Below, one piece after another: positions 12,244 through 24,923 of a DNA stretch of 64,000 nt. The position numbers were made by a program, and so were the translations under genes. Under the pieces are notes generated by a model. The model worked only from the letters and a program-made list of their open reading frames with translations, made no database searches and was not told the DNA's origin. Each line of letters begins with the position of its first letter. Within the stretch, counting starts at the first letter, position 1. Source of the stretch: Neoscytalidium dimidiatum (Eukaryota; Ascomycota; Dothideomycetes; Botryosphaeriales; Botryosphaeriaceae); the NCBI GenBank assembly GCA_037367355.1, contig CM074700.1:2852001-2916000 (forward strand), in the 5' to 3' direction.

Positions 12244-13889
12244 TCAAAGATTCCCCGGTGATGCGGGATGTCTTGCAGAGGTAGAGCCCCTCCGCCTAAG
12301 CTTCGGTGGATGCCGTTTTGGACTTCTTCCTCCAGGAGACTCAGATTCGACTGCGGACTCAGGCTGTCCGCCGGGCTTGGCAGCGGCGGGGGTTGACTGC
12401 GGGGAGGCGTCTCCCGTATCTCTATCGTTGTCGTATTTGACGCCATCGGCGCGGACGCTTCCGCCGTCGTTGTTCTCGTCATCGCCGTCGACACCGTTCG
12501 GGGTATCGAATCCGCAAACTTTCGTTGGAGATTGGTCGGGCTTCCGCGCTTGCGTGCGAGGAGTTTCAAAGGGCGTGGTTTCGGGCGGGGGTGTTCTGGG
12601 TGGTGAGGGCGGCGAGTCGGGTCGGAGGAGGCGTGCCTTCCTAACAGTCCCAGCCCCATCTGCGCCTGAACTGGATAGTTATTCATCTGTTACCATCTGC
12701 CGCGCGCGATCCCACTGAAAATAGAGGCCTCTCTCCATTAACCCGTTTCTGCGCTGGTAGAGGGGCACGGAAGCAGTTGAAACAACAATGTGAAGGGGGC
12801 TTTGCGGTGTTTGACGGGATATCTTCACCGCGTCTATGCTTCGACCTTCCAGGTGCGGTTCAGCTGTCTTCGTGCGTTGCAAACCCATCATGAAACCTGA
12901 ACGAGCTTGTAATTACCTGCTTTGCCCTTTCCCTTGCCGTAGCAATGGGGTCCATGTTCATGGTCGTGATACGTGCAATTATCGCCAGTCGTGGGATCGT
13001 CGAATAGTATGCCTCCAGAGCCTGATTTGATGGCATTGACAAGGTCGATGGCGAAGTCGGGGCTAGCAGCGAAACAGTCGCGATAACTTTCGGCGGGTCT
13101 GTCGCTATCTGGATCCATGATCTGGCGCGCTGCGATGCGCGTCATGAGCACACGAAAGGGCGAGTCGTGCGGGCTTTTCTGGTATATGTCATTGATCTCA
13201 TCCGCATCTGGCACCAAACGTGCCTCATTCAGGCCTTTTCGATATTGGTCTATGGCCATGTTCTTCAACTGAGGCATATCGAAGCGCTCGCACAGCATGT
13301 AAAGCTTGTGGCAGGCGACGGCGTATTCATATTTGCTTTCGGCGCTCGAGATATCGCTCACGTCGTCCAGCTTCCCTTGATAGAGCCATTTGACCAGTAA
13401 CTCGAAGCCTTTAGGGTCGTCCTCTGGAAGATCCAGCCTGTTTCCTATTTTGTTCTTGGTGGCATCGTTCGTCTGAAGTTCGGAGGCGAGGTACTCGGAA
13501 TGGTAGGACAGAAGATTGCGGTGGAGAGACCATTGCCGCTTGGCATCGCCAACACCGACGACGATCTCGACGAGGGGGCCGGAGAGAAGCCTGGCGCGCT
13601 CATTCTTAGCATGTGCTTGCACGCGCAGACGGTGCGAGTGTATGCGATAGGGTAGCGCAGGCCGGGACCACTTCTCCGCCGGCAGCGCGTTGTCACCGCC
13701 GCAGTGGAAGAGACCAGCGGAAGGGGTGGCGTCAGGAAGCGTGTGGATGTGAACATACTCTGCGTAGTCGTGAGCAGGTGTATGGGCGATGTCGGCGGCA
13801 GAGGTCATGGTGCGGAGTCGGCGGCGCGGCGGGCGCGGGTAGGCGAAGTCGCGGACGAAGATGACTCTCGGGTCCTCGGCCCAGTGCAT
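12244..13889 (-). CDS. BTB/POZ-domain protein
   Basis: Two exons are proposed (13889-12917 and 12665-12244), giving 464 aa. Exon 1 holds a BTB/POZ fold at about residues 105-210: VEIVVGVGDAKRQWSLHRNLL, then SYHSEYLASEL, LPEDDPKGFELLVKWLYQG and a following helical segment. These are the hallmarks of fungal BTB proteins that adapt substrates to cullin-3 or act in transcription. The donor GTAATT after GKGKAG and an acceptor CCAGTTCAG join in phase to a 140-codon open frame with no ATG of its own. That frame encodes a Pro/Ser/Asp-rich disordered tail (VRKARLLRPDSPPSPPRTPP). The 251-bp intron is long for this window, so a small extra exon could exist. An alternative start is at 13808. Partners are unknown. 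Confidence 0.75.
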
Positions 13890-14232
13890 GCGACCGAGTT
13901 TAGATGACGACTACGATGCAAAGCATGGGCTGTGAGGACGTGGCGGCGCGGGCGCATGGCGTTGCAGAGCGTCGCAGGTGGAGCTTTGGAACTGGCTGGC
14001 GGCGGCTAGATGGTTGGCTGCGAGCTGGAGCAAGGATTCCAGGAATCTTGGAAATGCCGCTCGTTTAATTGCCTTGTATAGGTTAACAGCCGTCGATGGC
14101 GGGAGCTAAATCCAATAAGGCAACTAGGTGTTGCTTTCACAAACGCGTCGGCGCGTAGACGCGTCTCGCGTTGTCTTCCGCCGTTCTCACCACCACCGTT
14201 TCGCCGCGCAGACCAACACACTGTCCCCACCA
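13890..14232. promoter_or_regulatory. Divergent promoter, BTB gene / CTF18
   Basis: This 343-bp spacer lies between two start codons facing away from each other. It carries two perfect MluI cell-cycle boxes (ACGCGT) at 14143-14148 and 14159-14164. Confidence 0.6.
14143..14164 (+). promoter_or_regulatory. Paired MluI cell-cycle boxes upstream of CTF18
   Basis: Two palindromic ACGCGT hexamers 16 bp apart end 69 bp upstream of the CTF18 start codon. In yeasts this element binds the MBF factor (Mbp1/Swi6; Res/Cdc10 in fission yeast) and drives G1/S transcription of replication genes, which matches the role of CTF18. Binding here is inferred. Confidence 0.55.
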
Positions 14233-17200
14233 ATGGGCCTGTCAGAGCCCGAATTGCCTTCCTCCTTCGACCCAGCCGTGTTTCTACACTCCGAAGTACC
14301 TGACCTCTGTACCGACGCGGAGCAGCCGATTAGTTCGCATACCGACGAGCTCGAAGCATTGCATATCCAGACCCTCGAAACAGCTGCTGCAAAGACTCGG
14401 CAAGGAATCGTGATTCAGCATCGCGCGTGGAAGATCGTCGACGTATTCCGCAGTGAAGAAGACCACGAGCTAGGTGCCGTCTCTCGTCCTTCTCCAGGAG
14501 TTGGGCGCGTCTGACGGTGTGCAGAAACTCCCGTCAAGAAGCAGTATCCTTTGCCGAGCTTCTCGCTCCCCATTGTTCTAACATCCAGCCCACCTGCGCC
14601 GCCATCATCGCCACCCCTGGTAAATATGGCGCTCGCCTCGTCTCCTCCGACGTACCCACCAAGTTCGCCCCCCGGTGATTCTCCCAGGAAGAGGCGGAAA
14701 TTAGAGGGACGCCGCAGTCCTCTTCATGATGTATCGGCAGGCGCCGGGAACAAGATGTCCAGAGGAATCTTTGCTGAAGAGTCGGATGACGAAGAGGACT
14801 ACGCCCTGATCAAGGCTGCACACAATAAGAGGAAGGCCTCAGCGGCGGGATTGGTCAGACCATCTCCCGTCAAGCAGACTCCAGATGTTCCTGAGGAGGA
14901 GAACATCTCCATTCATGCTGAATTGCCCCGTCTACAGACTCTATCCGTCTTGCAGACCCGAGGGAGGGAGCCTTTCACTCTCCGAACCTGCACTGGAAGA
15001 GCCATCCACGTCGGTGAGAGGCGCCCGACTCCTACAGTTGCGTATGAACAGCTTATCGCATCTCGTTCTACCTCAGAGGCCGGGAAAGCAAGAAAGAGCT
15101 ACTACGGAATCGATATCCATTCCCTTATGGATGAGGCCACTCAGACAGCTGAGCAAGAGAAATTGCAACGTCAGGATGTGGACATGGATGTGCATGTGGA
15201 CATGCCCATGCAGACTGTCGAACAGCCCGCTGTTGGGAAGAAAAACAGCAGGCCACTATTATGGACAGAAAAATACCGCGCGAAGAAATTCACCGATCTC
15301 GTTGGGGATGAGAGGACGCATCGAGCCGTCCTGAAATGGCTAAAAGCCTGGGACCCAATAGTCTTCCCAGGCTCGGGCCGGCCCAAGCCAAAGACGCCCA
15401 GAGCTTATGATCAGGGCAGCACTGACGAAGAGTACGCGCACCGCAAAATTCTTCTCCTTACAGGCCCTCCAGGCCTCGGTAAGACGACACTTGCCCACGT
15501 CTGCGCCCGCCAAGCCGGATACGAGGTTCAGGAAATAAATGCTAGTGATGAGAGGAGCAAAGATGTCGTTAAAGGCCGCATTAAGGATATGGTGGGTACT
15601 GAAAATGTTCGGGGGGTGGACATGAAGTCTTCGACTGGCGTAAAGGTCAGAAAAGCTGGAAAGCCAGTCTGCGTCGTCGTTGATGAAGTCGATGGCGTGG
15701 TCAGCGGCAGCGGTGGAGGCGGTGAGGGCGGCTTTATCAAGGCCCTGATCGATCTTATCCACCTTGACCAAAAGAATTCCGGCCCGAAAACCAATGAGCC
15801 CTCTATGAGGAAAAAGAAGGGCGACAGGTTTCGTCTCCTTCGCCCATTAATTCTCATTTGCAATGACGTGTATCACCCATCCCTCCGCCCGCTTCGCCAG
15901 GCTTCAATCGCTGAGATCGTCCACATCCGGAAACCACCAGTCAACATGGTTGTCCCACGCTTGCATTCCATCTTTGAGAAAGAAGGAATACCGGCGGACT
16001 CAGACGGCGTCCGGCGGCTGTGTGAGGCAACCTGGGGCATCAGCAGTCGCAAGGATGGAGGGGGAGGTGGCACTGGAGAGGGAGATGTTCGTGGAGTCAT
16101 GGTTGTGGGAGAGTGGGTGGCCAGGAAGCTCTTGACGGAAATGAGAGGAGAACGACGGCTGACCCGGAAATGGATCGAGGAGAATATCATCAATGATCTT
16201 GCTCAAGGTGGTGGAGCTGCAAGAGGCTTGGGTCGTGGAGGTGCCAGAGAGATCGTGGAGCGCGTGTTCAAAGAAGGTGCTGGTTTCCCGAAGTCAGCTG
16301 CTGCAGCGCAAGCAGAAACTGTCAACATCGGAGGAACGAGGCCCATTGGCGTTGCAGAAGCAAGCAAACGGTTCGCAATGGACAGGCTAAGAGAGATGGT
16401 CAATACTGCTGGTGATACCGACCGGATTGTGACAGGTATACTGCCCAGCTCACTTTTCTTGCAGCTTTCACTAACCACAAGTCAGATTGTTTCTCTACAT
16501 TCGTGAATCAGCCGTTTCAAGATGATACTTTGCTCAGCAAACCGAACAGCGCTTACAGTTGGTTGCACTTTCACGACTCTATATCAGGTGCAGTTCATTC
16601 AGGACAGGAGTGGGAGCTTGCACAATATCTATCCATCCCTGTATTGGCCTTCCATGACCTCTTTGCATCCTCCATCCGGCCGTCACTTGGATCTGATCCC
16701 AATGCCTTCAAGAAAGGCCGTGGATTTGCAGAGCATGGCAATGATGCTGACTCCGAGCCTGCGCCTTTTTCCGGCCCCAGCGCCCCCTACCGAATGACTG
16801 AACAGAGTCGCGCCAATCTTTCCTTCATCACCGGCTTTCAATCTGGTCTCGCCCTCCCTCTTGCTCGCATGTATCGGTCCGCTGCAGAGATTTCAACCGA
16901 GCTGATCCCTTACGTCCTTCGTATGCTTTCTCCTGAGGTGAAGCCTGTTATCATCAATACATCAAGCGCAGGTTCCGACAGATCTAAACCGTCGTCAGCA
17001 GCTTCTGTGAGGAAAGCTTCGGAAAAGGCATTGGTGATGCGTGCAGTCAATGCCATGGCTGCAACAGGCGTTCGATTTGAGAAGAGCCGAGTTGAATTCG
17101 GCGCTGATACAAGACACAACGGTGGCTGGATCTATCGCATGGAACCGCCGCTGGATAGCCTAGGAAAATTCGAGACGATGGATGGCGGAGCGCAGGATGA

Positions 17201-17567
17201 TAAGGTCCGCTATGCTGTGCGGCAAATATTGGATGCCGAATTCAAAAAGGAGAGCCTTCGAATGGAGGCAGAAGCCAGAAAGCGGAGGGGAGGAGCTGTA
17301 GACATCCAGGATGTAGCACCGGATGAGGAGGTGGGTTTGAGAGACATTGCCGCTGCTGCGGAGAACAAGGTTGTTGTCAAGAAGGATTTCTTCGGCAGAA
17401 CCGTGGCACAGACGGTGTCGCTAACACCGGTTGAGAAGGAGAAGAGAAGAAAACAGCGGGAGAGCGAGGACCACAAGGAGGATGAGGTTTGGGTGAGCTA
17501 TCATGAAGGGTTTTCGAATGCCGTTCGCAAGCCAATCACGCTATCGGAGTTGATGAGTGGGCTTTGA
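14233..17567 (+). CDS. CTF18: Ctf18, alternative RFC clamp-loader large subunit
   Basis: Three exons (14233-14473, 14525-16435, 16486-17567) encode 1077 aa. Ctf18 replaces Rfc1 in a clamp loader that loads PCNA at forks and promotes sister-chromatid cohesion. The AAA+ ATPase is plain: Walker A GPPGLGKTT at about residues 394-402 and Walker B VVVDEVDG near 464-471, preceded by the RFC-type WTEKYRAKKFTDLVGDERTHR. A sensor-region segment follows (PLILICNDVYHPSLRPLR). Splicing of exons 2 and 3 restores DCFSTFVNQPFQDDTLLSKP, a Ctf18 hallmark. The extreme C-terminus, YHEGFSNAVRKPITLSELM, matches the tail that recruits Dcc1-Ctf8. The N-terminal third is disordered and Ser/Pro-rich. All family landmarks are present and the gene looks intact. 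Confidence 0.95.
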
Positions 17568-19417
17568 AGGCTGTTGAAACTACCGATTCAGGAGGTGACT
17601 GGGTAGAGCTTGCAGACGGCTCTGGATACCAGAACTGTACAGTACAATTGGCGGGTCATGAATGTGAGCATGCAAGGTATAGGAGTACTCACAGGAACCT
17701 GCGTGATGCTGTTGAGACTTATGGCCAGTCACTCGATATGCGCAACAGGACTCCTGGCATCTCGCCAATGAGTACTGATTTGTTGCCTTGCTCGAATTCT
17801 ATGTCTCACGACATCCGCTGTGCAGCGCCAAGCAGGTAGCAGCCGAGCAAGGTGTTCGATGAGTAAGCCGCGGAAGAGTCATCTACGCATCACTGCACCG
17901 GAGTCAACTTTCACCTCAAAACTCCAGCATCATCGCTCAACCATCACTTTCCTCTATCCATTCCATCATGCTTCTGAGAGAACCTACTACATGAAAACTC
18001 AGTCTACTTGCTGTCATGGTGTTGATAGAACCTTAGCCTTCCTTAGGCGTCGGCTACTGACGACAGACCGCGGATAGCGCACTACAAATCAAGGCCGCCC
18101 CGCTCGGCCGTGCTCGGGACTCTCGGTCCAAGGTTATACTTCCGGCCGTTGCGCACTTCCTTGACAGGAAATGGGGAACTAATCAGCACACGGATGCAGG
18201 ATGCCGGTAGCCATGAGGTTGGATCGTCAGAAGCTGCAACACCAGACGGAAAGCTGAGACGCTCATCCGAAAGCATTTGTTGATCCGCTGCCAAATGTTT
18301 GCTACAGCACCGACGCTGCTCCGACGCTGCAGCTGCCCATGGGCTTCATGCGCAATTGCGCCGTTATGATCGAATATTCTGGGACAACTGCGTCTGAGAG
18401 GCAGGCTCAAAGAGGAGCTCTCACGCTTGCAAAGAGACGGCAGAGGGTCGCGTTTCTTGTGAAAGAGCTGCGGATCGGATGCAACGTCAATGCAGACGCT
18501 GTGTTTTGCCGACCATGTTCTGGGTGTTTGGGCTGCAGAATGGAAACGGTAATTGGCGAGGCCGAAGAACGGACGAATCAGGGCAGACGCGGCAACCGAC
18601 CATCACGACATCGCTCAGCGTGGCATTAACCGCGATCGCGACATACAGGCATTGCATTGTGTCTTTGTCTTGGCCCGACTCGGCCAACCCGCGGCCCCCT
18701 TCCTCGCCGCACTTATCTGCGCCTCGCAGAGTCTGTCCCAAGGCCTCGAAGCTCGCCAAGCGCGGACCCCGAGAACATGGCCAGCGTCTTGGTTCGCATT
18801 GAAGCTCGTGGCTGAGGTCTTGAGCCTCTGCTCAAGCAATTTGCCCAGCAGCCACGAATTCTTAAACAGCGTTGGCGTGGTAAACTGGATAGACCCCGTA
18901 ACGGACGATCAGAATACGCAGCAACCGCGTCATGCTCTCGTTTCCCACGCGTACCGGCGCTTTTCGGGCGGCAATAATGTTCTCAAGCCAAGCTGGCTCC
19001 CTCCGTCGGTGCGCGCCGTATCCGGGCGTCCCCTCGTTAGGAAGATCGAGACTTGCTGCAGAACCAGGTCACTGGGTGGCTTGCCGACCCACCATCCAGC
19101 CCGGCAATTCCACATAGTATTGACTTGAGGAAAAACGCCTTCGGCGGGGCCAATCGGGCGGGTTGCATGCTTTTTTTTTTCCTGATATCAGCTCCTATCT
19201 AATGGTCCGCATGGGTGGCGCTCGGGCATCACCCTGTTACGACCCTAGTAGATGCTGGCATCTTTGCAGCTGCAAATCACACCATAGGCAGGCGGCGAAT
19301 CTGCAACGGGTTGTTTCCGTAGAATGAATGCTTATAAGAACTTTTTTGCTGCATCAACGGCTTCCACGTCCAGCGATCGCCGTTCATCGGTATTTTTCCT
19401 TGATTGCCGCCGCCGCC
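17568..19417. other. Gene-free 1.85-kb spacer
   Basis: Between CTF18 and the Dal5-like transporter I see only scattered short frames (the longest at 18553-19128) with no domain, no plausible splicing and no conserved-looking segments. A T-run lies near 19173. This presumably includes the transporter promoter. Confidence 0.4.
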
Positions 19418-21590
19418 ATGACCCGGAACTCCTCATCCAGCGAGAGCGCGGCACCAGACGCTGTGAAGGAGCAGATCCAGGAATCTCCTCCTTCAACAGC
19501 CAAGCAGGCCCAGCAGGCGACCTCGTTCAATGTCGAACCGTTGACCAAGGATGGTTTCCAAATCCACACCCGCGATCCTGACGACACGAACTCCAGCAGT
19601 GCCCTCTCCGACAACCCCTTCGAGGATCCAGACGTTGCCGAGCACTGGGCAACGGTGTATGAGAAGGCTCAGTATGAATGCCGCGGCGAGTTTGATCCCA
19701 CGTACTCCTGGACACCCGAAGAGGAAAAGAGATTGGTCCGGAAACTCGACGTTCGAGTCTGCTTGTGGGCATGTGTCATGTTTTTCGGACTACAGGTCGA
19801 CCGTGGAAACTTGAAGCAGGCCGTGTCGGACAACATGTTGGATGATTTGAACATGAATACAAATGGTACGTCTTGATCGCCACTCAAATATTTTCTTGGG
19901 ATTGCCGTGGATGGTGGAAGCGTTCGCCTGGATCGTGATGTGGTAGGTTTCTGAATGGCTGCGTGTCGGCTTCTAGACCACTTCCTGCCTTCACCATTAC
20001 AATACTATAGATCTTGTGAATTGGTGCTGTAGGATTGTAGTAGTATAAGTGAGGCGTAGGAAGTTGGAAGAGTGCCCTCAGCAAGACTGAAACCACACGA
20101 GTGCATTCTTCCACTGGCTACTACCCCTATCGAAACCACCCAGGCGAGAAATTATATAAGTCTGTCAGGGACTATCATGGACTTTCCAGCTGACAAGTAT
20201 TAGACTACAACCTTGGCAATACTGTTTTCCTAGTATCCTTCCTCTTGGCCGAGCTGCCTTCGCAGCTCGTCTCAAAGAAGATGGGACCCGATAGGTGGAT
20301 TCCTCTTCAAATCACGCTTTGGTCGACCGTTGCCATGTGCCAGGCTGCCATCTCCGGAAAGAAAGGCTTCCTTGCGACGCGTGCTCTACTCGGGCTCCTC
20401 GAGGGTGGATTCATTCCCGACATCGTCCTCTGGCTCTCGTACTTCTACACAAGTCGCGAGCTGCCTATCCGCCTCAGCTTCTTCTGGACGACGCTATCCA
20501 TGACCACAATCATCACATCTCTCCTGGCCTTCGCTCTCCTGCACATGCGCGGTGTCTCTGGCTGGGCCGGTTGGCAATGGCTTTTCCTTATCGAAGGCCT
20601 CATTACGGCTATTGTTGGTATTTCGTCGTGGTTCATGATGCCGGCCTCGGCCACACAAACCAAGACGTGGTTCCGCCCGAACGGGTGGTTCACCGACCAC
20701 GAGCTGAAGATTGCAGTCAACCGTGTCCTTCGGGATGACCCTTCCAAGGGCGATATGCACAATCGCCAAGCCATCACACCGAAGCTTCTCTGGAAGGCCA
20801 TGTGCGATTATGATCTGTGGCCGCTCTATGCCATTGGTCTCATGGCATACATCCCCCAGAGCCCGGTCGACACCTATATTACTCTTACACTGAAGAGCCT
20901 TGGCTTTAGCACGGTAACTACCTCAAAAAAACAGCTCTTCTTTACTTGCGTACTAATTGGGATCACAGTTCAACACGAACCTGCTCACTATCCCGGCTAA
21001 CATTTTCCACATAATGACCCTGCTCATCATCACGAGGGTCAGTGAATGGCTCAACGAACGGACGCTGGTTGCCATATTCCAAAACATCTGGACGCTACCG
21101 TGCCTGGTCGCTCTTCGTGTATGGCCAGGCGCTATGTCTAATGCGTGGGGAACTTATGCGCTGGTCACTGTGCTCCTCAGTTATCCGTACTGTCACGCCA
21201 TTCTTGTCGCCTGGACTAGCCGCAACTCCAACAACGTCGGGACACGAACAGTATCAGCTGCGCTCTACAATATGATGGTGCAGGTCGGTAATGTCATCGC
21301 CAATCAGATCTACCGTAACGATGACAAGCCGCTGTATCATCGGGGAAACACAAATCTGATCATCATCAACTGTCTTTCCATCTGTGTTTTCCTTTTCACC
21401 AAAGTCTTCTACGTCAGGAAGAACAAGCAACGCGAGAAGAAGTGGCAGGCCATGACTCCTGAGGTACGTTTTTTGACCGTGTTGCATTTCGTCGTTCCTT
21501 TCCGCTGACCCGGTGTAGCAACGTGCCGATTACATCAAGAACACGACCGATCGGGGTAGCCAGCGTCTAGATTTCCGTTTTGCTCACTAG
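19418..21590 (+). CDS. Dal5-like anion:cation symporter (MFS)
   Basis: Four exons (19418-19865, 20204-20913, 20969-21463, 21519-21590) encode 574 aa of the anion:cation symporter family, which includes yeast allantoate permease Dal5 and vitamin transporters. The first join gives MNTND-YNLGNTVFLVSFLL followed by ELPSQLVSKKMGPDRWIP, the typical entry into this family. Further landmarks are GLLEGGFIPDIVLWLSYFY and a late NNVGTRTVSAALYNM segment. The last exon adds only 23 residues after a GTACGT donor. Intron 1 is 338 bp, much longer than the others (about 55 bp). The substrate cannot be inferred; allantoate, nicotinate or similar carboxylates are possibilities. Confidence 0.88.
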
Positions 21591-22753
21591 AGATAGCAGT
21601 GTTTTAAATTTTTTTTTCTTTTGGGCTGAGCGCATGTAGCAGTGTCTCGTAGAGCAGAAGTGCCATGTTGGGATGGAGGATATGAAAAAAAAAGTGCTTA
21701 GACGGCGAAGGGAGTAGACTCGTGGAATTTTACTTGGCAAACGACAATTGAAACATTGATACCCTCGTAAGCTCTTTCATGCACGTTAAAAGACAGTGAT
21801 ATGCTGGTTCGATGAGGTTGCTTTCTGACAAGCTAATAGTCCTCTGTTGCTGCATTGGAGTTACCAGGGCCTTCAGCGAGGAGCCAAATAACTTGAACGC
21901 GACCGGGTGTCTCAAGCAAGTAAATCCACACTGAATAACATTATCATAGAGGGAATCTCGCTGTGATGTTAAACTTAGTCGGTAGAATGATCTGCCAACC
22001 AAACTGATTATCTGACAGCCGGCAACCGGCAGCCTCGGGCAGGGCTCGTTGCAAGCCTTGACAGGCACGATTTCTGGCCCTGCCGCTTCACCGAGTGATT
22101 GCAGCTGCAGCTCATCCGCAGCCTTATGCAGGAGATAAGCGGGATTGACTGCGCGACGACGTGTTATGCACACCAACATGCAGCCCCACCCGCTCCACGC
22201 GGCGCGGGCTATCGCGTGATTGAAGTAGGAAATGGCGAGAACACCAAACGAAAGGAAGACAGATTTCCCGACGCCAACGCCGCGGTCCGGATATCGGCAC
22301 GTATGCGCGCTGCTGCGCTAGAAGCGCCCGATTCGAGAAGGTCACGAACCGGGAAAAGAATAGTAGGAATTGAAAAGGACGCGCCGGGATGTAGTTGAAA
22401 TAAGACGGGCACTCCATCTTTACGGGGTTGATACCCAGAACTATTGCCTGCTTGCCGACCGGCAATTAACAGTGGGAACAAGAGCCATTGCCACCGGCAT
22501 CTACCAGAGTAGCATCGGCGAGCTCCATGGTAGAAATCTCTTCCAACCCTTGGCCGCTGGTTGGTCATCGGCGAAGGACATGACGGGACAACGGGTTTCT
22601 CGTTGCTAGCAATGCACAGGGACCCGCTGTTGAAACTGCTAGTTCGAAAACATGCCCAAGCTAAGAGCAATATAAACTTGGCTTCTCCAAGAGTCTTAGC
22701 CGTTGCTTGGTGGTCTTGCTCTCTTTCCGACAAGCCTCGACTTCGCATAACAA
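21591..22753. other. Intergenic region, Dal5-like / UNC93-like genes
   Basis: This 1.16-kb spacer lies between two plus-strand genes. Short frames on both strands at 21730-22841 have no domain support. A CT/GT-rich segment precedes the UNC93-like start. Confidence 0.4.
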
Positions 22754-24365
22754 ATGGCGGTAGACCAAGAAACCAAGACGCCGGGTACGGGTACGGCGGC
22801 TGTGGCGGACGGGCCGCCTCCGTCGTCAATTCACGCTTCATCCCAACACAGGCCGCCGCTCACCCCTCTCCAGCGCTTCTTCAGAGGCACGCTTCTGCAG
22901 TGCATCATCACCGGCCTGGTGTCTTTCTGCGAACCTGGGATATGGAACGCCCTGAACTCGCTGGGCGCCGGCGGCCAGCAAAAGCCGTACTTGGTCAACG
23001 CCGCCAATGCCATCACTTTCGGGTGCGTCGTCCATTCCGTTTTCCTGGCTAAGGAGAAAATTCCAGTGGCTCATTGATTTTCACAGCATCATGATCTTCG
23101 GCTGCACCCTCGCCGGTGGTCTATCCAACAAGATCGGCCTTAAGTGGACGCTCGTTCTGGGAACTTTAGGCTACCCCTTCTACTCCGCCAGCCTGTACGT
23201 CAACAACCGCTACGGTACCGAATGGTTCGTCCTCTTCGGCGCCGTGACGTGCGGTCTCTCCGCGAGCTGCCTCTGGGCGTCGGAGGCCGCCATCGTGCTG
23301 GGCTACCCGGAGCACCGCAAGCGCGGCCGCTACGTCGCCATCTGGCTCGCCATCCGCAACGTCGGCCAGCTCATCGGCGGCGCCATCAACTTCGGCCTGA
23401 ACGTGCGCTACGCGACCACCGGCAAGGTCGGCTACGCCACCTACCTGGTGTTGATCGCGCTGCAGTGCTGCGGCCTGCCGCTGGCACTGGCTCTGTCACC
23501 GCCGGGCAAGGTCGTGCGCGACGACGGCACCCGCGTCATCATCCTCAAGCACACCTCGTGGAAGACCGAGGCTAAGGCCATCTGGAAGCTCGTCCGCACG
23601 AAGCGCATCCTCCTGCTCATCCCCGTCTTCATCTTCGGCCAGTGGAGCACGCCGTACGAGAGCAACTACTTCGCCACCTACTTCACCGTTAGGTCCCGCG
23701 CGCTGGGCAGCTTCCTGACTGCTTGCTCTGGCATCACGGGTGATATCGTTACTGGACACTTGCTCGACCATCTGCCTTTCTCTAGGCGCATCAGGGCTCG
23801 GGTCGTGTGGTGCTGGTTGGCCTTTCTGTTTACCGGGTTGTTCATTTGGCAGATGACCAACCAGGTCAAGTACGACAGGAACCCGCCGTCGCTGGACTGG
23901 AGCCAGCCGGGTTTCGGACGCGGTTTTGCTAGCCACATCATCTGGCAGTATGCGATTGAGTCACTGCAGACGTATCTGTACTGGACAATGGTAAGTTTCG
24001 TCCGGTACGGCCTCGGGAATGCTCTTGGGCTAACTCTCCCGAAGGGAACACTCAATGACGGCGTCGGAACGCTTGCCCGGACGACGGGTTTGCTGCGGTC
24101 TTTTGAGTCCGTCGGGTCGACGTTCGCGTACACGACGAGCGCCACCAAGTGGAGATACCTCTACACCCTTATTTTCGCCTTTACGGCCTGGGTTTTCTCG
24201 ATGCCATTCACCACATTTGGCGCGTGGTTGGTCCCGGACCAGCCAAGGGCGATGGAAGTCGAGGGAGCAGTGGAAGAGTCAGACACCAGTAGTAGCGAAG
24301 TGGACCTGGGCGGCATCGAATCTGAAAATGTGGAGAAAAGGAAGCCGGAGGAGTCCGTCGTGTAG
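22754..24365 (+). CDS. UNC93-like multi-pass membrane protein
   Basis: Three exons (22754-23022, 23087-23990, 24045-24365) encode 497 aa with about eleven hydrophobic segments. Residues 40-75 carry the family entry (LLQCIITGLVSFCEPGIWNA) and the join NAITFG-IMIFGCTLAGG. The first long transmembrane block is followed by SNKIGLKW and NRYGTEWFVLFGAVTCGLSA. UNC93 relatives are MFS-like proteins; in fungi most are uncharacterised membrane proteins of unknown cargo. The 54-bp second intron (GTAAGT...CCGAAG, branch GCTAAC) is a multiple of three and lacks stops, so retention would insert 18 residues; splicing gives YWTM-GTLNDGVGTLARTTG, which fits the family better. The C-terminus is acidic and Ser-rich. 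Confidence 0.85.
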
Positions 24366-24923
24366 TTGGCATTGCGTGTTGTATCATATTTAAAGACCAT
24401 GAAGTTTTCTTGAGGACTCCGTTAGTCGGCCTACGAGTAATTCATGGATCAGTGTAGGACGACAGCTCCTAGTTCCCTCAAAAAGTCATTTTTCCCACAT
24501 TATCCAAAAAAAAACCCCTGTTCCACATATACATGACCTTTAGAAAGGTCCTTTCTGACCGAGTTCAGTGCCCATCATTGCCGCGTTCAGAGCAGTGTAT
24601 GCGTGGGATCCGGAATCCAGACAGGTATCCGGGACAGAGGCCTCCCTGATGCAGCCACTAACAACTTTTCGCAATTAAACCAAAGATCTTGTCCGACTTT
24701 CACATAGGTAGATGTGTGAAGGTTGTGAAGCCCGTTGTGATGAAGTTTCCTGAACACCTTGATGCCCGGGGACATCAAGGTACCTACTCGCGCACAACCC
24801 CCCCACGAGACCGCCACTACGCACAAACCGCACGCCAACACAAAAATCCCTCCTCCGCCGGACACTACCGTGAATCATCACCTACAATTCTTCCGGGCCA
24901 ACGACACGACGACAACCTCCACC
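24366..24923. promoter_or_regulatory. Intergenic region upstream of RPS29
   Basis: This 558-bp spacer lies between two plus-strand genes and includes the S29 promoter and 5' UTR. An A-run lies near 24507. No additional gene is seen. Confidence 0.4.

Noticed and set aside
18553..19128. 191-codon plus-strand frame
   Set aside because: No recognisable domain, low-complexity start region and no supporting splice structure.
23991..24044. Reading straight through as coding sequence in the UNC93-like gene
   Set aside because: The frame is open, but GTAAGT, a CTAAC branch site and 54-bp length indicate an intron, and the spliced sequence fits the family better.
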